Assembly (NCBI GenBank): GCA_029339195.1
Contig: JAPTJF010000046.1
Coordinates: 124,001-188,000 of the forward strand
DNA from: Micractinium sp. NFX-FRZ
Taxonomy: Eukaryota; Chlorophyta; Trebouxiophyceae; Chlorellales; Chlorellaceae
Direction of reading: 5' to 3'
Length of the DNA: 64,000 bases
Below the pieces are notes generated by a model, which worked only from the letters and a program-made list of their open reading frames with translations, searched no databases and had not been told where the DNA came from. Positions 47,081-57,856 of the stretch are shown piece after piece (the first letter of the stretch is position 1; the number at the start of each line of letters is the position of its first letter). A program made the position numbers and the translations under genes.

Positions 47081-50000
47081 TCAGCTTGCCCTGAACAGGG
47101 ACGCCCAAGGGTTGTCATCATCCCCCACCTGCGGCCCTGGCACAGCGCTGCCTGAGGACGGTGGCTGCTGGGGCAGCAGCGACGGCTGCGGCAGCATTGC
47201 CACCGTAGGCGGGGGCGGCGGCGGCGGTTCCAAGTTGAGCCCAGCAAGCTGCTGCTCTGGCTGCAACTCGCTTCCCTCCTCCTTCCCCTGCTCTACCTGC
47301 ACTGTGCCCCCTGCCGCCGGAGCACCCTTCTCCACTGCCATTGCCGCTGCCTGCTGTCCCTGCCCGCCTACGGCGCCCGAGCCGACTTGCTGCGCCTGCT
47401 GTGCTGCCTGCTGTGGTTGGCGGTACAGGTCCAGGCATGCCAGCTGGACTGAGTTGGCAGCCGCCGGGTCTGCCACGCTCACCACCCACAGCCGGAAGCG
47501 GCGGGAAACGGGTGCTGGCTTGCTGCTGCTGCTGCTGCTGGCCCCCAGGCGCAGGTGCAGGCGGTGGTGGCGTGCAGGGAAGCGCAGGGCGGCCTGCTCG
47601 TCCAAAGTCACCCAGGCACCCGCCTCTACGCCAGGACATGGAGCGGGCGGGGCATAGCAACAGAGCAGGCACATGCATACGTGAAGACAGGCTGTGTTGT
47701 GTTTGTTTGGAAAGCAGGCAGCAAAGCAGCCGCGTACGCTGCCAATGCCGCCAATGCCCGCTGCACCAGCACCACTCTCAACCTCACCGCCACAGCCCCA
47801 GCATTCCCCTTGCCCCACCCCCTAATGCACCACTCACTCACCCTCCGACCACGCCTGCAGCAGCACGTGCCGCGGGTCCCGCTCCGGGCTGTCGTTTGCC
47901 GAGGTGAGGGCATAGCTTTCCAGCATCACCGCCGGCTGCTCCGCTGGCAGGCGGTACTCCAGCCAGGCCGCATTGCATGCCTTGCCCCCGAAATCTAGCC
48001 ACTTGGTGTGGGGCTGGCCGTCAAAGGCGTACCGGGCCGCCTCCCCAGGCGCGTTCTCCCCTGAAGCGCGCACCGCGCCGCCGCACAGGCGCAGCGGCTG
48101 GGCCGCTGCCAGCTGCTCGTCTTTTGCCAGGCGGTACCGTGTACCGCCGCTGGCCTCCCGCGCTGACGCTGGCGCTACAGCCCCCGGACCAGACATTGCC
48201 AGCTGCGCCGCCACTCCCTCTCGTCCGTCCTCCCCGCGCGCTGCCAGCCAGGCGGCATCACCGGTGGTGCGTGCCGGCAGCACCGCCAGCTCAGCGCCCG
48301 CCAGCGCAGCAGCAGCGCCCGACAGCATGTGCCGTGCATCCAGAGCGTCTCGCGCCTCCAGCCGCTGCCGCTCGGTGGCCGGCAACGAGGCGCGCAGGCG
48401 GGCGGTGGTGGTGCGCAGGCAGCCCTCCAGCCAGGCCTCGGGGACCAGCCCGCGCCTGCAGGAGGATGAGGACAGGACGGCGCGGGGCAGGGCAGGGCAG
48501 GGCAGGGCTCAGGGGGTCAGCCGGGCTCCAAAGCGAGCTGCAGGGTGAGGTGCATGAAGGTGTGACCAGGCAGAGCGGCTATGCACGTCCAGCTCTCCAC
48601 CAGCCTGTCCCACTCACAGCCACCCTACATGTATCATCTGTACCTCCCTCACTTACGCAGCCCCCCGCTCACTTGCGCTGCACCCCATTGTACCGCCTCC
48701 CAACACCCACTGTACCCACACTCCTTCTCAAACCTGCACCCAGGCGCCGCCCCCGCCCGCTGACCTGCGCAGCAGCTCGTCGTACCGAGCCGTGTACCGC
48801 CGCGTCACGTCCACCGCCCCGTCGCGCCCCACAGCCAGCACATAAGTCAGCCGCTTGCCCCACCCTGCCTCATAGAGCAGTGGCTGCAGGGATGGCCACC
48901 GGGAGGGGCAAGCATGTAGGGAGACTCGTCAGGCCAACGGCAGCTGGCAGCAAGGCAGGGGCCGCCTGCAGCTTGCGGGTGCTCCCAGCCCACCCGTCAT
49001 AGAATGCCCTGCCAGGCCTTGGCAGAGGCTGCAAGCAAGCTGCCAAAGCCTGGAAGCCAAAGGCAGAGATGCGGGGCAAGCAATGTACAGGAGGGAGGGT
49101 GTGCAGGGCATGCAGGTGTTCAATACTGTACCTTGTCATATGCCGCTTCACAGGGGTCCAGGTGCACCCTGTTGAAGAGCAGGGCGGAGGAGCAGGGAGG
49201 GGTCGGGAGGTGAGTAGGGGGGGTAACATGGAGAGAACGAGGAGCAGAAGAGGCACCAGATGCAAGAAGCGCCTCCCAACGGAACCAACAGGAGCAAATG
49301 GGCGGGCGCTACAACACAGGGGCGGCACGTGCAGCAAGCAGGGCCATGCACATGCGCAGCAGCAGGCTGGGGAGAGATGCAGGCCGGAGGAAGACTGCAA
49401 GTTCGGCGGCCCTCCCCAGCGCCACAGCCCAGCCCCACAGCCCCTGTCCGTCCCCTCTCACCACTTCTGCTGCGCCTCCGACCACTGCTCCGTCCACACA
49501 TGGTCCTCAAAATCCACGGCCAGCCGGGCATCCAACCCAGCGGCCCTGCAGCGCATAGCACAGCACAGCACAGCACAGCACAGCACGTTATGTGGCAGCC
49601 GCCGCTGGCACGGCGGCAACTGGCTGTCAGAGGGGCGGCTAGTGGCTGGCCTGACTGGCTGGCTGCAGCATGGCCTGCGTCCGCTGTACCTGCCCCCGCC
49701 CTGTTGCCCGCTGCCTCCCGCCCCTGCATCTTCACCTTCGTCCCACCCCCACCCTCACCGGCAGCACAGCGTGAATGCGTTTGCCCACTCGCCGCACCGC
49801 CCCCGCCGCGTCTCCAAAAGCTTGACGGGGTCGTTGTACCTCGGGAAGCGGGACATGGTACCGCAGCGGCCTGACGTGCAGCGGTACAGCTCCACCCGCC
49901 CCGCCTCATGTGCTGCCTCGTGGTGTGACGGTTGGGCCATGCCGGCGGAGCTGGTGGGGGCCCCACAGGCGTCGCAGGGCAGGGCGTTGACCCACGTGAA

Positions 50001-50701
50001 GAAGTCCTGCTTGAACCAGAGCAGCAGCTCCTGGGCCAGGGCTGCTCTCCAAGAATGCGGGGCAGGCAGGGCAGGGAGCGGGGGAGGGAGCGGGTTGGTT
50101 GCAGTGTGGGAGGGTGGATGGGCGAGAGGCAGCAAGCACGACAGGAGATGGGTTGGGGGGCGGGGGGCAAAGCGCAAGCGGAAGTGGGGACAGGGGCCCT
50201 TGCTGAAGCACAGGCTTGCACGGTACCAGCACTACTGGTCAGCTGGCACGATTCACTGTGCATGGTGTCAACAAACCATCCACTCACCCTCCTCACGCGC
50301 CAGCGGCGGCTGCTCGCCCATGGCGGCGCTCACTGCGCACGCCTCCTCGGCGGCTCCTGTCAGCCGGTCCAGAGGCATCACACTGAGCGCCATCGCCTGC
50401 GCCAGCTCATCTTCGTAACCCTGCGCCTTGCGCACTGCATCATTCAGCTGCGACAGCACCCGCACCTGCCCCTCGTTGCTGCCGCGCAGGTGGAGCGCCG
50501 CGGCGGTGCGCTGCCGAGCCGCCGCCGCCTCCTCCTGCGCCTGCAGCGGCGGCAGGCGCGGTGGTCGCGTCGATCGTTTCGCACCTCCATGCAACTTCAG
50601 GGGGTGTGGCACCGCCGCCGTGCAGCGCAGAGGCATCCCCAGGTCGTGCCGGCACGTCTGCTCACCTGCAGCTGGCGCGCCAGCTCCTCGTCCGAGTACA
50701 T
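47081..50701 (-). CDS. PNG1: Cytosolic peptide:N-glycanase (PNGase)
   Basis: ATG at 50701 starts a 12-codon first exon (MYSDEELARQLQ). A helical exon follows (AQEEAAAARQRTAAALHLR). The transglutaminase-fold core is LLLWFKQDFFTWVNALPC, with zinc ligands CDAC and CTSGRC, then RRGRCGEWANAFTLCCR with the catalytic Cys, FEDHVWTEQWSEAQQKW with the catalytic His, and VHLDPCEAAYDK (a small exon of about 39 nt near 49170-49133) with the catalytic Asp. The C-terminal part is FDGQPHTKWLDFGGKACNA and LEYRLPAEQPAVMLESYALT, resembling the discoidin-like domain of plant PNGases, and ends at TGA 47081. The enzyme strips N-glycans from misfolded glycoproteins exported from the ER (ERAD). There is no PUB domain. 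It lies tail-to-tail with Vms1. Confidence 0.9.
49557..49586. repeat. Pentanucleotide tandem repeat (CACAG)n in PNGase intron
   Basis: About six copies of the CACAG/AGCAC unit lie in the intron beside the catalytic-His exon. A similar short run lies at about 17206-17225 in the membrane-protein gene. Confidence 0.8.
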
Positions 50702-51401
50702 TTCGGCTTGTTTGTGAAGCTGAGATCAACCAGCTCATCGCGAGGAAGGCCCAAGAAGTTTTGAGGCGGCACAGCAGGACACAGCACCGCGGGGCGCAGG
50801 CGCCAGGACTGCGCCAAGCAGGCTCGCAAGCTTCCTACGCATCCCGCCAGTGATTGCTGCGTGTTCCTCAGGGGTGTCAGTGGTTCTGGTACTCCTGTAA
50901 ACTGCCCCCCATACCAGTTGCTGATTAGAAGCAATCCTGCCGCGCTGGAGGTCTCACACAACTGGCCGCCACGCTATCTGCCGCATGCTAGGTGCATGGC
51001 TACATGTGGAAACCGTGTGAAGGTGACCGAGCGAGTGATTGGGCGAAGCGTCACATTCCTTCAGGTGCAGCAGCACCTGCAGCTACAGATCAGACAGCGA
51101 CGGCAGGCCGGGCACCGGTGCCAGTGCGGACGGCGGCTGGCCAACGTGGGGAGCTCATCGACAACGTTCGAGTACCGCTCGATAAAACCGCCCATCGAAA
51201 ACGCTCCTTTCAATCAAGAGGAGAGGAACCGGGCACAATGCACGGGGATACCAAGGGCAGGTGTCGGCAAGTCCAAGGCCAGCCTTTTATTGCGCGCTCA
51301 ACCATGCGAGCCGCTTTTTGAATACCGCCTGCGTCAAGGAGCTTGTGTGCTACCTGACACAGAGCTTTGAAGTGAGCCCAGAACACAAGCGTGCAGCATA
51401 C
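50702..51401. promoter_or_regulatory. Divergent promoter region, PNGase (-) and coiled-coil gene (+)
   Basis: About 700 bp, AT-richer from 50850 to 51400. It may also hold upstream exon sequence of the coiled-coil gene: its frame is open from about 51261 and includes LNTACVKELVCYLTQSFEV just before the proposed Met. Confidence 0.4.
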
Positions 51402-53790
51402 ATGTTGGTATTTGTCGCCGTCTTGGGCGTGGTTCTGCTCCTCGGGATATTAGAGAAAAGGTGCTGGGGAACAAGGGAAGCGGTGCGCCGTTCTAATCGA
51501 GGCGCCGTGCAGTTTCTGGGTTGTGGTGCCGCCACCCGCTGCCAGTGGCGCCGTCCCTTGCCGCCACGCCTGCCAGCCTGGGCTGCAGCTGCAAGTGGCA
51601 GAGGTTGGTGGGTTGCTGCGTTCAATCTGCAAGCACGTCTCCCACACATATTGCTGCCATCACTGTCCGTGCAGTGAGACGAAGAGGCTGCAGAGGTTGG
51701 TGACGGACCTACAGGAAGCTGAGGGGCGCACCGAGAGGCGCTGCCACACGGCCCTGCAGTGCGTGCAGGTGCGCGCTGCGGCGGCAGGACAGGCCGCCAA
51801 CAAGCGCAGCACACTGTAGTTGTATAGCTCATCACATGACTGGACGCTGCGGAGTCGTGCGCAGACCCATTCCCAGTCATGCCTGCCCGCTTGGCTGCAG
51901 GAGTTGTTGAAGTCTGCAGCTGATGCGGAGGCTTCTATCATCAAAGAGACACACTCGGAATGTGCGCAGCTGCAGGTGCAGCTGGCGCAGCTGAGGTGGG
52001 TGGCCCGAAGGGCCTGTAGTGTAAGAGAGGCCTTGGTGTGGGACTGACGTGCATGACTGGAGGAGGGCAGGAGTTGGTGCGGCGAGGCAGCAAAGTGGGC
52101 GGAGCTGGTGCTACCGTGCTGGGAGGAGGGCAGGTTTCCCAAGCCAGGTGCGACGTGTTGTAAGCCCACAAGGGAGGCAGCTCGTGTATTGGCAGTCTGG
52201 GAATCCCCAGCTGCAGCACCTACGCCTTTTCAACAACACAAGGAACTTGCCTGGCCTTGTGCTGCCCCTGCAGGGCAGAGAAAGAAGCGCTGGCACGTGC
52301 ACTGTCGCAGGCTGGGCTGGATGCCAAGCGAGCGCTGGGCAGCATAGCCGCCAGCAGCAAAACCGCGCAGGTGAGGTGCCTGCAGTGCCTGCTGTGATGT
52401 GTGTGCTATGCGAATGCGCATGCTCGCATGGGTGTGCCCCCGCCCCCATGCACTACGCTCTGCCACACCCATACGCCACAACCACCGTTAACATTGCTCT
52501 TTTGTCAAATGTGGTGCAGTGACACCCCACTGGTCTGCACATGCCTACCAGGAAACCCACCAACACCCAACTTTCCATGCTCGCATGCAGGAAGAAAAGA
52601 GGCTGCGCCAGCAGGCAGAGCGAGATCGTGCGGCCGCACAGGCGGAGCGCCTCGAAGCAGTGGCGGCCCAGCAGGAGCAGAGGAAGCTGCGTCAGCAGGC
52701 AGAAGCCGAGCGTGCAACCGCACAGGCGGAGCGCCTGGATGCACTGGCAGCCAAGCAGAACGCCGAAAAGTGTCAGGAAAAGGTGGGCCAGGGATGCAAG
52801 GCCATTGCTGATGTGCACAAATGGTGCTGGCATGCAGCGCCTGTTTGACATGCACATGCTTGACCTTCACTCCCCACCAGGCTGTGCTGTTTCCCTCTCC
52901 CCTCTTTGCCCCCACACCTTACCTATACGCCCTATGGTGCCCTGCCGGCGCAGGCAAAGCTTGAAGTGACAGCTCTTGAAGAACGGCTGGGCCGGGAGCA
53001 GGATGCGCGGTGGGAGGCGGAGCAGCAGGTGCAGACTGCGCGGCGGGAGGCAGACAAGCAGCAGCGGCAAGCCGACCTCGATGCCCGCATTCAATCCCAT
53101 CGGCTGACAGCTGAGCAAACTGCACGGCAGCAAGCAGAGGCGCGCGTGCAGACCGCTGAGCGGCAGGCTGCTGCTGATGCGGCTCAGCGGCGCGATGCAG
53201 AGGCACTCTGGCAAGCAGCGACGGAGCGGCAGCAGGCAGCAGAGAAGCGCTGCCAGGCGGCCGAGGCGCGTGCACAGGCAGCAGAGCAGAACTTACGTGA
53301 GGCAGAGGACCGCTGCCGAGCCGCAGAACAGCGTTCGCAGCAGCAACAGCAGCAGCAACAGCGGCGGCAGCAGCGACAAGAGCCACAGCCAGCAGCCAGC
53401 AGCGAAAGCGCCAGTGCCAGGGATGAGTGGCTCAGCAGGCAGCGCTTGCAGCAGCTGGAGTTGGCTGCACGCATTGGCAGCACAGATACGGCAGCCTTCA
53501 GCAAGCCCTGGGACCAACTGACACCGTCTGGGCGCCAGGTGGCGCTTGCGGCAGCCAACCCGGTCTTGGTGTCCGCCTATAACATACACCAGCTGCAGAA
53601 GGCTGACCCCCCGCGTGCCTCACTGGCGACGCAGCCGCTGCGTGGCCGGGGCGACATCAGGAAGGCGCAGGCCGCGGTGCACCCGGACTTTGGCAAGGCG
53701 GGCGCTCCCGCTTTTGTGGCAGAGCTGTTTGGCCGCGCCTCCCGGGTGATCAACGCGGCTGCTGAGGTGGGGACCGCCAGCATGGCATGA
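51402..53790 (+). CDS. TM-anchored coiled-coil protein with C-terminal HPD (J-like) segment
   Basis: Met at 51402 begins a membrane helix (MLVFVAVLGVVLLLGILEK). The frame is open upstream without an ATG, so the start could lie in an earlier exon. Spliced exons then give a long heptad-rich coiled coil: SETKRLQRLVTDLQEAEGR, ELLKSAADAEASIIKETH, KEALARALSQAGLDAKRAL, EEKRLRQQAERDRAAAQAE, AKLEVTALEERLGREQDAR, ending with poly-Gln. The globular tail reads FSKPWDQLTPSGRQVALAAA, GRGDIRKAQAAVHPDFGKAG and APAFVAELFGRASRVINAA, with TGA at 53788. The KAQAAVHPDF...F..ELF..A..VI.A pattern looks like helices II-III of a J domain with its HPD loop. The role may be in tethering or chaperone recruitment at a membrane; this is inference. 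Confidence 0.6.
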
Positions 53791-54105
53791 TCTGTACACG
53801 TTGCTTTCCCTTGTCATTCTACTTACTCCCCGCTGGCATTCAAGGCGCTGCCTCCCAAGTGTACTGCCGTATTATATTTCTCAACAAAAACAGCACTCAA
53901 CTTGCAATGGATGCGTGCTCTATCTTGTCGCGGCTCGTGCTGGCGCAGAGGCAGAGTGGGCAATTAGAGACCGGGATCAAGATGGTACAAGTGCTTAGAG
54001 CACAGCCGTGGCGTCTCAAAGCGGGGACAGCAGGGAGGCACATGAGCAGCTTGTCGGGAGAGAGATCAGGGGGGAAGCGGACAAGCTTGCAAAAAACCCG
54101 GATGT
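53791..54105. other. Convergent intergenic region
   Basis: 315 bp between two stops, AT-richer around 53860-53960. This should be the 3' UTRs of the coiled-coil and ARM-MYND genes. Nothing else is seen. Confidence 0.4.
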
Positions 54106-55862
54106 TCATGGGTCCTCGGCTGCAGCAGCGGCTGCGGCGGCTGCAGCAGCAGCAGCAGTGGCAGCGGCAGCCTTCAGGCGCTTGCACTCGGGCTTGTGCG
54201 CCTTCCAGTGGGCAGCGATGCAGGCGTCGCTACAGTATCGCACGGTGCGGCACGCGCTGCAGCGGCGCAGGTGCTGCGTGGCGTTGCACCCCTCTGCTGC
54301 GCACACCCTCGCAGGCTGCTGCTGCTGCTGATCTGGGGCATGCTGCTGCTCTAGGGGCTGCTGCTGCTCCCGGGCATGCTGCTGCTCCCGGGCATGCTGC
54401 TGCTCAAGGGGCTGCTGCTGCTCCCGGATGCGCTGCTGCTCCCAAGCAGGCTGCTGCTGCTCTGGAACATGCTGCACAGCGTGTGGCCTGCAGTCAGGGT
54501 GCATGCCAAGGGGTGGTGACCTGGGGTGGTAACGTGTGCCGAGGGGTGCAGCCACATGACAGGAAGAAAGGAAGGGAGGATGGCAGGCAACAGGCAGCAC
54601 CCAGCGACTGCATGAGCCAGCACTGAGATAACCCACCTGCCGGTGCCTCCCTCGGGCTCAGGGTGGACGCTGATGCTGGGCAGCAGAATGGCGGCAAGCA
54701 GAGGGTGCATCCCTGGCGATTGCACGGGGGGCGCGCTGATGGCTGCAGCGTCGGTGACAGAAACGATTCGTGCGAGGGCTTCCGCCGCACCCTGCCGCAC
54801 GGGTGCGCTGCCGCTGCTTGCCAGCCGCTCCAGCGCCGCCGTACCCCCTGCCAATGTGATGGCCGCAGTGTTGAGTGGGCTGGCAGCGGCCATGCACTTG
54901 AGTGTGCTCGCTGCCATGGCCTGGACTGCGCCGCTGTTGCTGCGCAGGCGTTCGCACACACGAGCAATCGCGCCGCTGGCCACCAGGTGCAAGGCTAGGG
55001 GCGCGCAGTTTGCCGCCAGGTTGCCCAGCACCGCGAGTGCATGCTCCTGGATGACATCGCTGCCGCTGTCCAGGCAGCGCAGCAGGCACGGGATGGCTTC
55101 TGCCGAGGCGAGGGCCGCTGCACTGCCTGGGCCTTCCCGAGCCAGGTTGCACACCGCAACAGCCACCGCTTCCTGAGTTTCCCCGCGGCAGCGGGGCAGC
55201 CGGTGCACGAGCGTTGCGGCGGCCCCAGCCAAGGCTGCGGGCGGGATGCATCCGGTGAGGTGTGCCAGCACGTATGCCGCCTCCCTATGCACATGTGGGC
55301 TGCTGTCGTCCCGCAGGTGCCGCAGGAGGTCTGGGATGACGGGGGCAATCAGAGCGGCCGCCCCGCTGCCGGTGCACAGGTTGCGCAGCGCCAGGCACAT
55401 GTGGGTCAGCACCAACTCGTCGCTGGCGCTGCTCAGATGCTGCAGCAGGGCTGGCGCCGCGCCTGCCTCCAGGAGCGCGTCCTTGTTGGCTGGGCAGTCG
55501 CGCGCCAGCACGGCGACAGCGAACGCTGCCTCGCTTTGGGTGTCCTCACTATCGCTTGTGGCCACCAGCCGCACCAGGGCTGGTGCCGCGCCAGCGGCCG
55601 CCACCGCTGCCTGAAAGCCGGGTTGCTGGCACAGGGCGGCCACGCAGTCTGCAGCTGCCGCGTGCACCGCAGCACTTGTGGACCCCAGGCGCTCCACCAG
55701 CACAGGGATAGCGCCTGCACCTGCTGCAACGGCCGCCCTGCCGCTGGGGTCGGCAGCTAGGCGGGACAGAGCGCGCGCTGCCTGCGCCTGTGCTGCGTGA
55801 CTGTTGCTGCGCAGGTGCCCCAGGAGTGCTGAGATGGCCTCTACGCCGGGAGGCGCAGCCAT
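54106..55862 (-). CDS. Armadillo-repeat protein with C-terminal MYND zinc finger
   Basis: ATG at 55862 (MAAPPGVEAISALLGHLRSN) opens one long exon to about 54650 with eight or so ARM repeats, for example GAIPVLVERLGSTSAAVHAA, GAAPALVRLVATSDSEDTQS, AIPCLLRCLDSGSDVIQEHA and GTAALERLASSGSAPVRQGA. After a single intron (about 54640-54490) comes a Gln-rich tract of tandem EQQHAR/EQQQPLEQ units. The MYND finger follows (CAAEGCNATQHLRRCSACRT, VRYCSDACIAAHWKAHKPEC) and an Ala-rich tail ending at TGA 54106. MYND domains recruit Pro-rich partners; ARM repeats form a protein-binding solenoid. The protein is probably a scaffold. A second MYND gene lies head-to-head 2 kb away with the same HLRRCSACR core. 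Confidence 0.85.
54325..54445 (-). repeat. Coding tandem repeat (Gln-rich) in ARM-MYND gene
   Basis: Repeats of 24 bp or so encode EQQHAREQQHAREQQQPLEQ with minor changes. Exact GGGCATGCTGCTGCTCCC copies are visible on the plus strand at 54370-54405. Confidence 0.8.
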
Positions 55863-56431
55863 GTTGAACTGCCGGTCTGGCTCGCTGGCGGCGCAGGCTG
55901 GGCTGGCTGGCGGCAACCGCCTGGCTGGCCGGATGGCGGGCTTAGCCTGAGCGTACTCTAAGGGAAGCTGGTCACGTGGTAATCTGTGCTGAGTCGTCCA
56001 CAACAGATGAAGCCTGCAGGTCACGCAGCAAAGGCCCCCGTTAGCGAGGGAGCCAGAGCCACGCGGGTCGAGGGCACGGCGCGGGCGGCGCTGCTGACGG
56101 TGGCCTCGCCACACCCTTGCCTGGGTAGTCGCCAGGCCTTGGAGCCGCGCGTTTCAAGTCACGGCACCGAACCGATGCAGCTCTCGGGAAACAAGACAGG
56201 CAGCGCGTGCGCTTACAAGGCTGAGCGCTGGGGAAACACAGCCGGGGATGCAGCCGCGACTATTCCCAGGCTGATTTGAACTCCTATTCGCAAAGCCGCG
56301 TAGGGGGCACGAGAGCCGCGCCTTGTTGTGCGCTGGCCATGATGCGGTGGCGCCACTGCAGCATGCGGCGGCCGCCGGGCCCCGCGGGGCAGCGCATCAT
56401 GCAGCTGCTGTCTCTGCTGGTCTGGTGATAG

Positions 56432-56444
56432 TGTATATAATATT
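56432..56444 (+). promoter_or_regulatory. TATA-like element
   Basis: GTATATAATATTTT is the clearest TATA-like string in the window, in an AT-rich pocket 60 bp before the candidate coding segment at 56497. Confidence 0.35.
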
Positions 56445-56496
56445 TTCACAGTAGGTGGCAGGTTCTTGCAATTGTTTTTGCCTCGTCTTGGTACAG

Positions 56497-56791
56497 ACGC
56501 AAATTTTGAAACCAGAGTGGGTACCCGCTCAGGCCCGTTTGACCCACAAGACATGGACCCGGCCCTGGCCAACTTGCAGGTAGGTGCCATCTACTTTCAC
56601 ACCTCGTTCTACAAATGGTCATGTCACACTTATTTAACATGAAGGTTCGGTTGCATGCCTGCCACCAGGGGATCATGCCACCTCCCACCAGGGGCTCCGT
56701 TACTGGTCCCCTTGAAGCTGACGGGGTCAACTTGAACGCATACCTGCCAGCGCTTTGGAAAAGAGCAACGGCGCTTGGCATCGCAGTGTGA
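56497..56791 (+). CDS. Short orphan coding segment, two exons, possibly a remnant
   Basis: After a TACAG acceptor, 56497-56579 reads ANFETRVGTRSGPFDPQDMD then PALANLQ and meets a consensus donor CAG|GTAGGT. After a CACCAG acceptor, the frame resumes in phase at 56669 as GIMPPPTRGSVTGPLEADGV then NLNAYLPALWKRATALGIAV, with TGA at 56789. If translation starts at the internal Met (56553) the product is about 49 residues. Codon use is less GC-biased than the neighbours. I do not recognise the family; it could be a transposon-derived or horizontally acquired remnant, or a small species-specific gene. Confidence 0.35.
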
Positions 56792-57856
56792 GGCACAGAC
56801 GCATGCACAGCTAGTGTGATCTCGTTACATCTCAGACTCATCAAAGTTCGGGACGTACAGGGACGGACGGCGGAAGTGTGACCGCTCCCGCTTACTCCCG
56901 CGGTCAGCAGAGACGGCAGCGGGGTAGCGGCGGCGCTCCCCACCCTGCCTGGGGTTTGCCACTAGTGGTCAAGAGTACTCTCTCTTGAGCATGTCTAGCA
57001 AAGACATATCATGTACTAGAGCCCAAACCGCCTCCCATGCCGGCAAGCGAGCGCGGTATCCAGCCGGTATCCGCCCCGGGCCGGCGGCTCCATTGCTATT
57101 GAGGGGGTTACAGTCTGTTTGCAGCAAACAAGGTATGGCACTGACCCCTGGACAGCATGGCCTGCCAGGATTGCAAGCAAGTAAGGACGGCAGGGGAAGC
57201 ACTGCTGTGACACAGCGGCGGACTGATGCAGCAGGCCGAGGGGGAACAAGGGGGGAAGTGAATGGGGCGGCGGAAGGGTACCACAAGTTCATTGCAGGGT
57301 GGAACCCACCACAACGTTGTGGTTAACTGTTGACGCATTGCAACGATTTGGCGGACTGCTTGGCTGGGTAAGGGCCGCCGCATTCCTGGCTGCATTCATT
57401 CCTGCCAGCCTGCCCCGCTGGTGCCTGCTGGCGCCTGCTGGCGGCGCCTGTCATGTATCGAACCAGAGCACCGGCTAATCTTTCGGTTGCGGCTCGGGAC
57501 TGAGTAGTGCACCAGCTAGTGCAGCGCGTGTGGAGGGTGGAGGGTGGAGGGTGCACCCAGCTCGACCTCCTCGGACGACACAAAACCGCTCACTCCTGCG
57601 GGGAGCACAGCTGAGGAGTGGGGGACGTGTGAGTTCAGCCATTTCGGTGCGTGTGCGGGCAGCAGAGCGGCCCCTTGAGGCCGCCGCCTACTCACCGGCA
57701 CCGCCCACCAGGCCAGGCGCCGGCGCCGGGCGCGCCGGCCGCTGAAGCCATGGCGCCCGTTTCTGAAGTAGTACCACCTTGCGCCCGCCCACTGCCTGCA
57801 GCCGACTTCAGAGTGCAGCAGCCTGAGGCGCAGCCGACCCCCGCAGCAGCAGAGTC
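56792..57856. other. Intergenic, promoter side of the second MYND gene
   Basis: Lower GC than average from 56800 to 57500. A GGAGGGT tandem occurs at about 57533-57555. Open frames run just before 57857 (for example from 57749) but are not in the frame of the MYND gene. Confidence 0.4.

Noticed and set aside
49557..49586. CRISPR-like regular repeats
   Set aside because: This and the other short tandems (CACAG, CTG, TG, CAGG-type) have no spacers of regular length and no cas genes; they are eukaryotic microsatellites.
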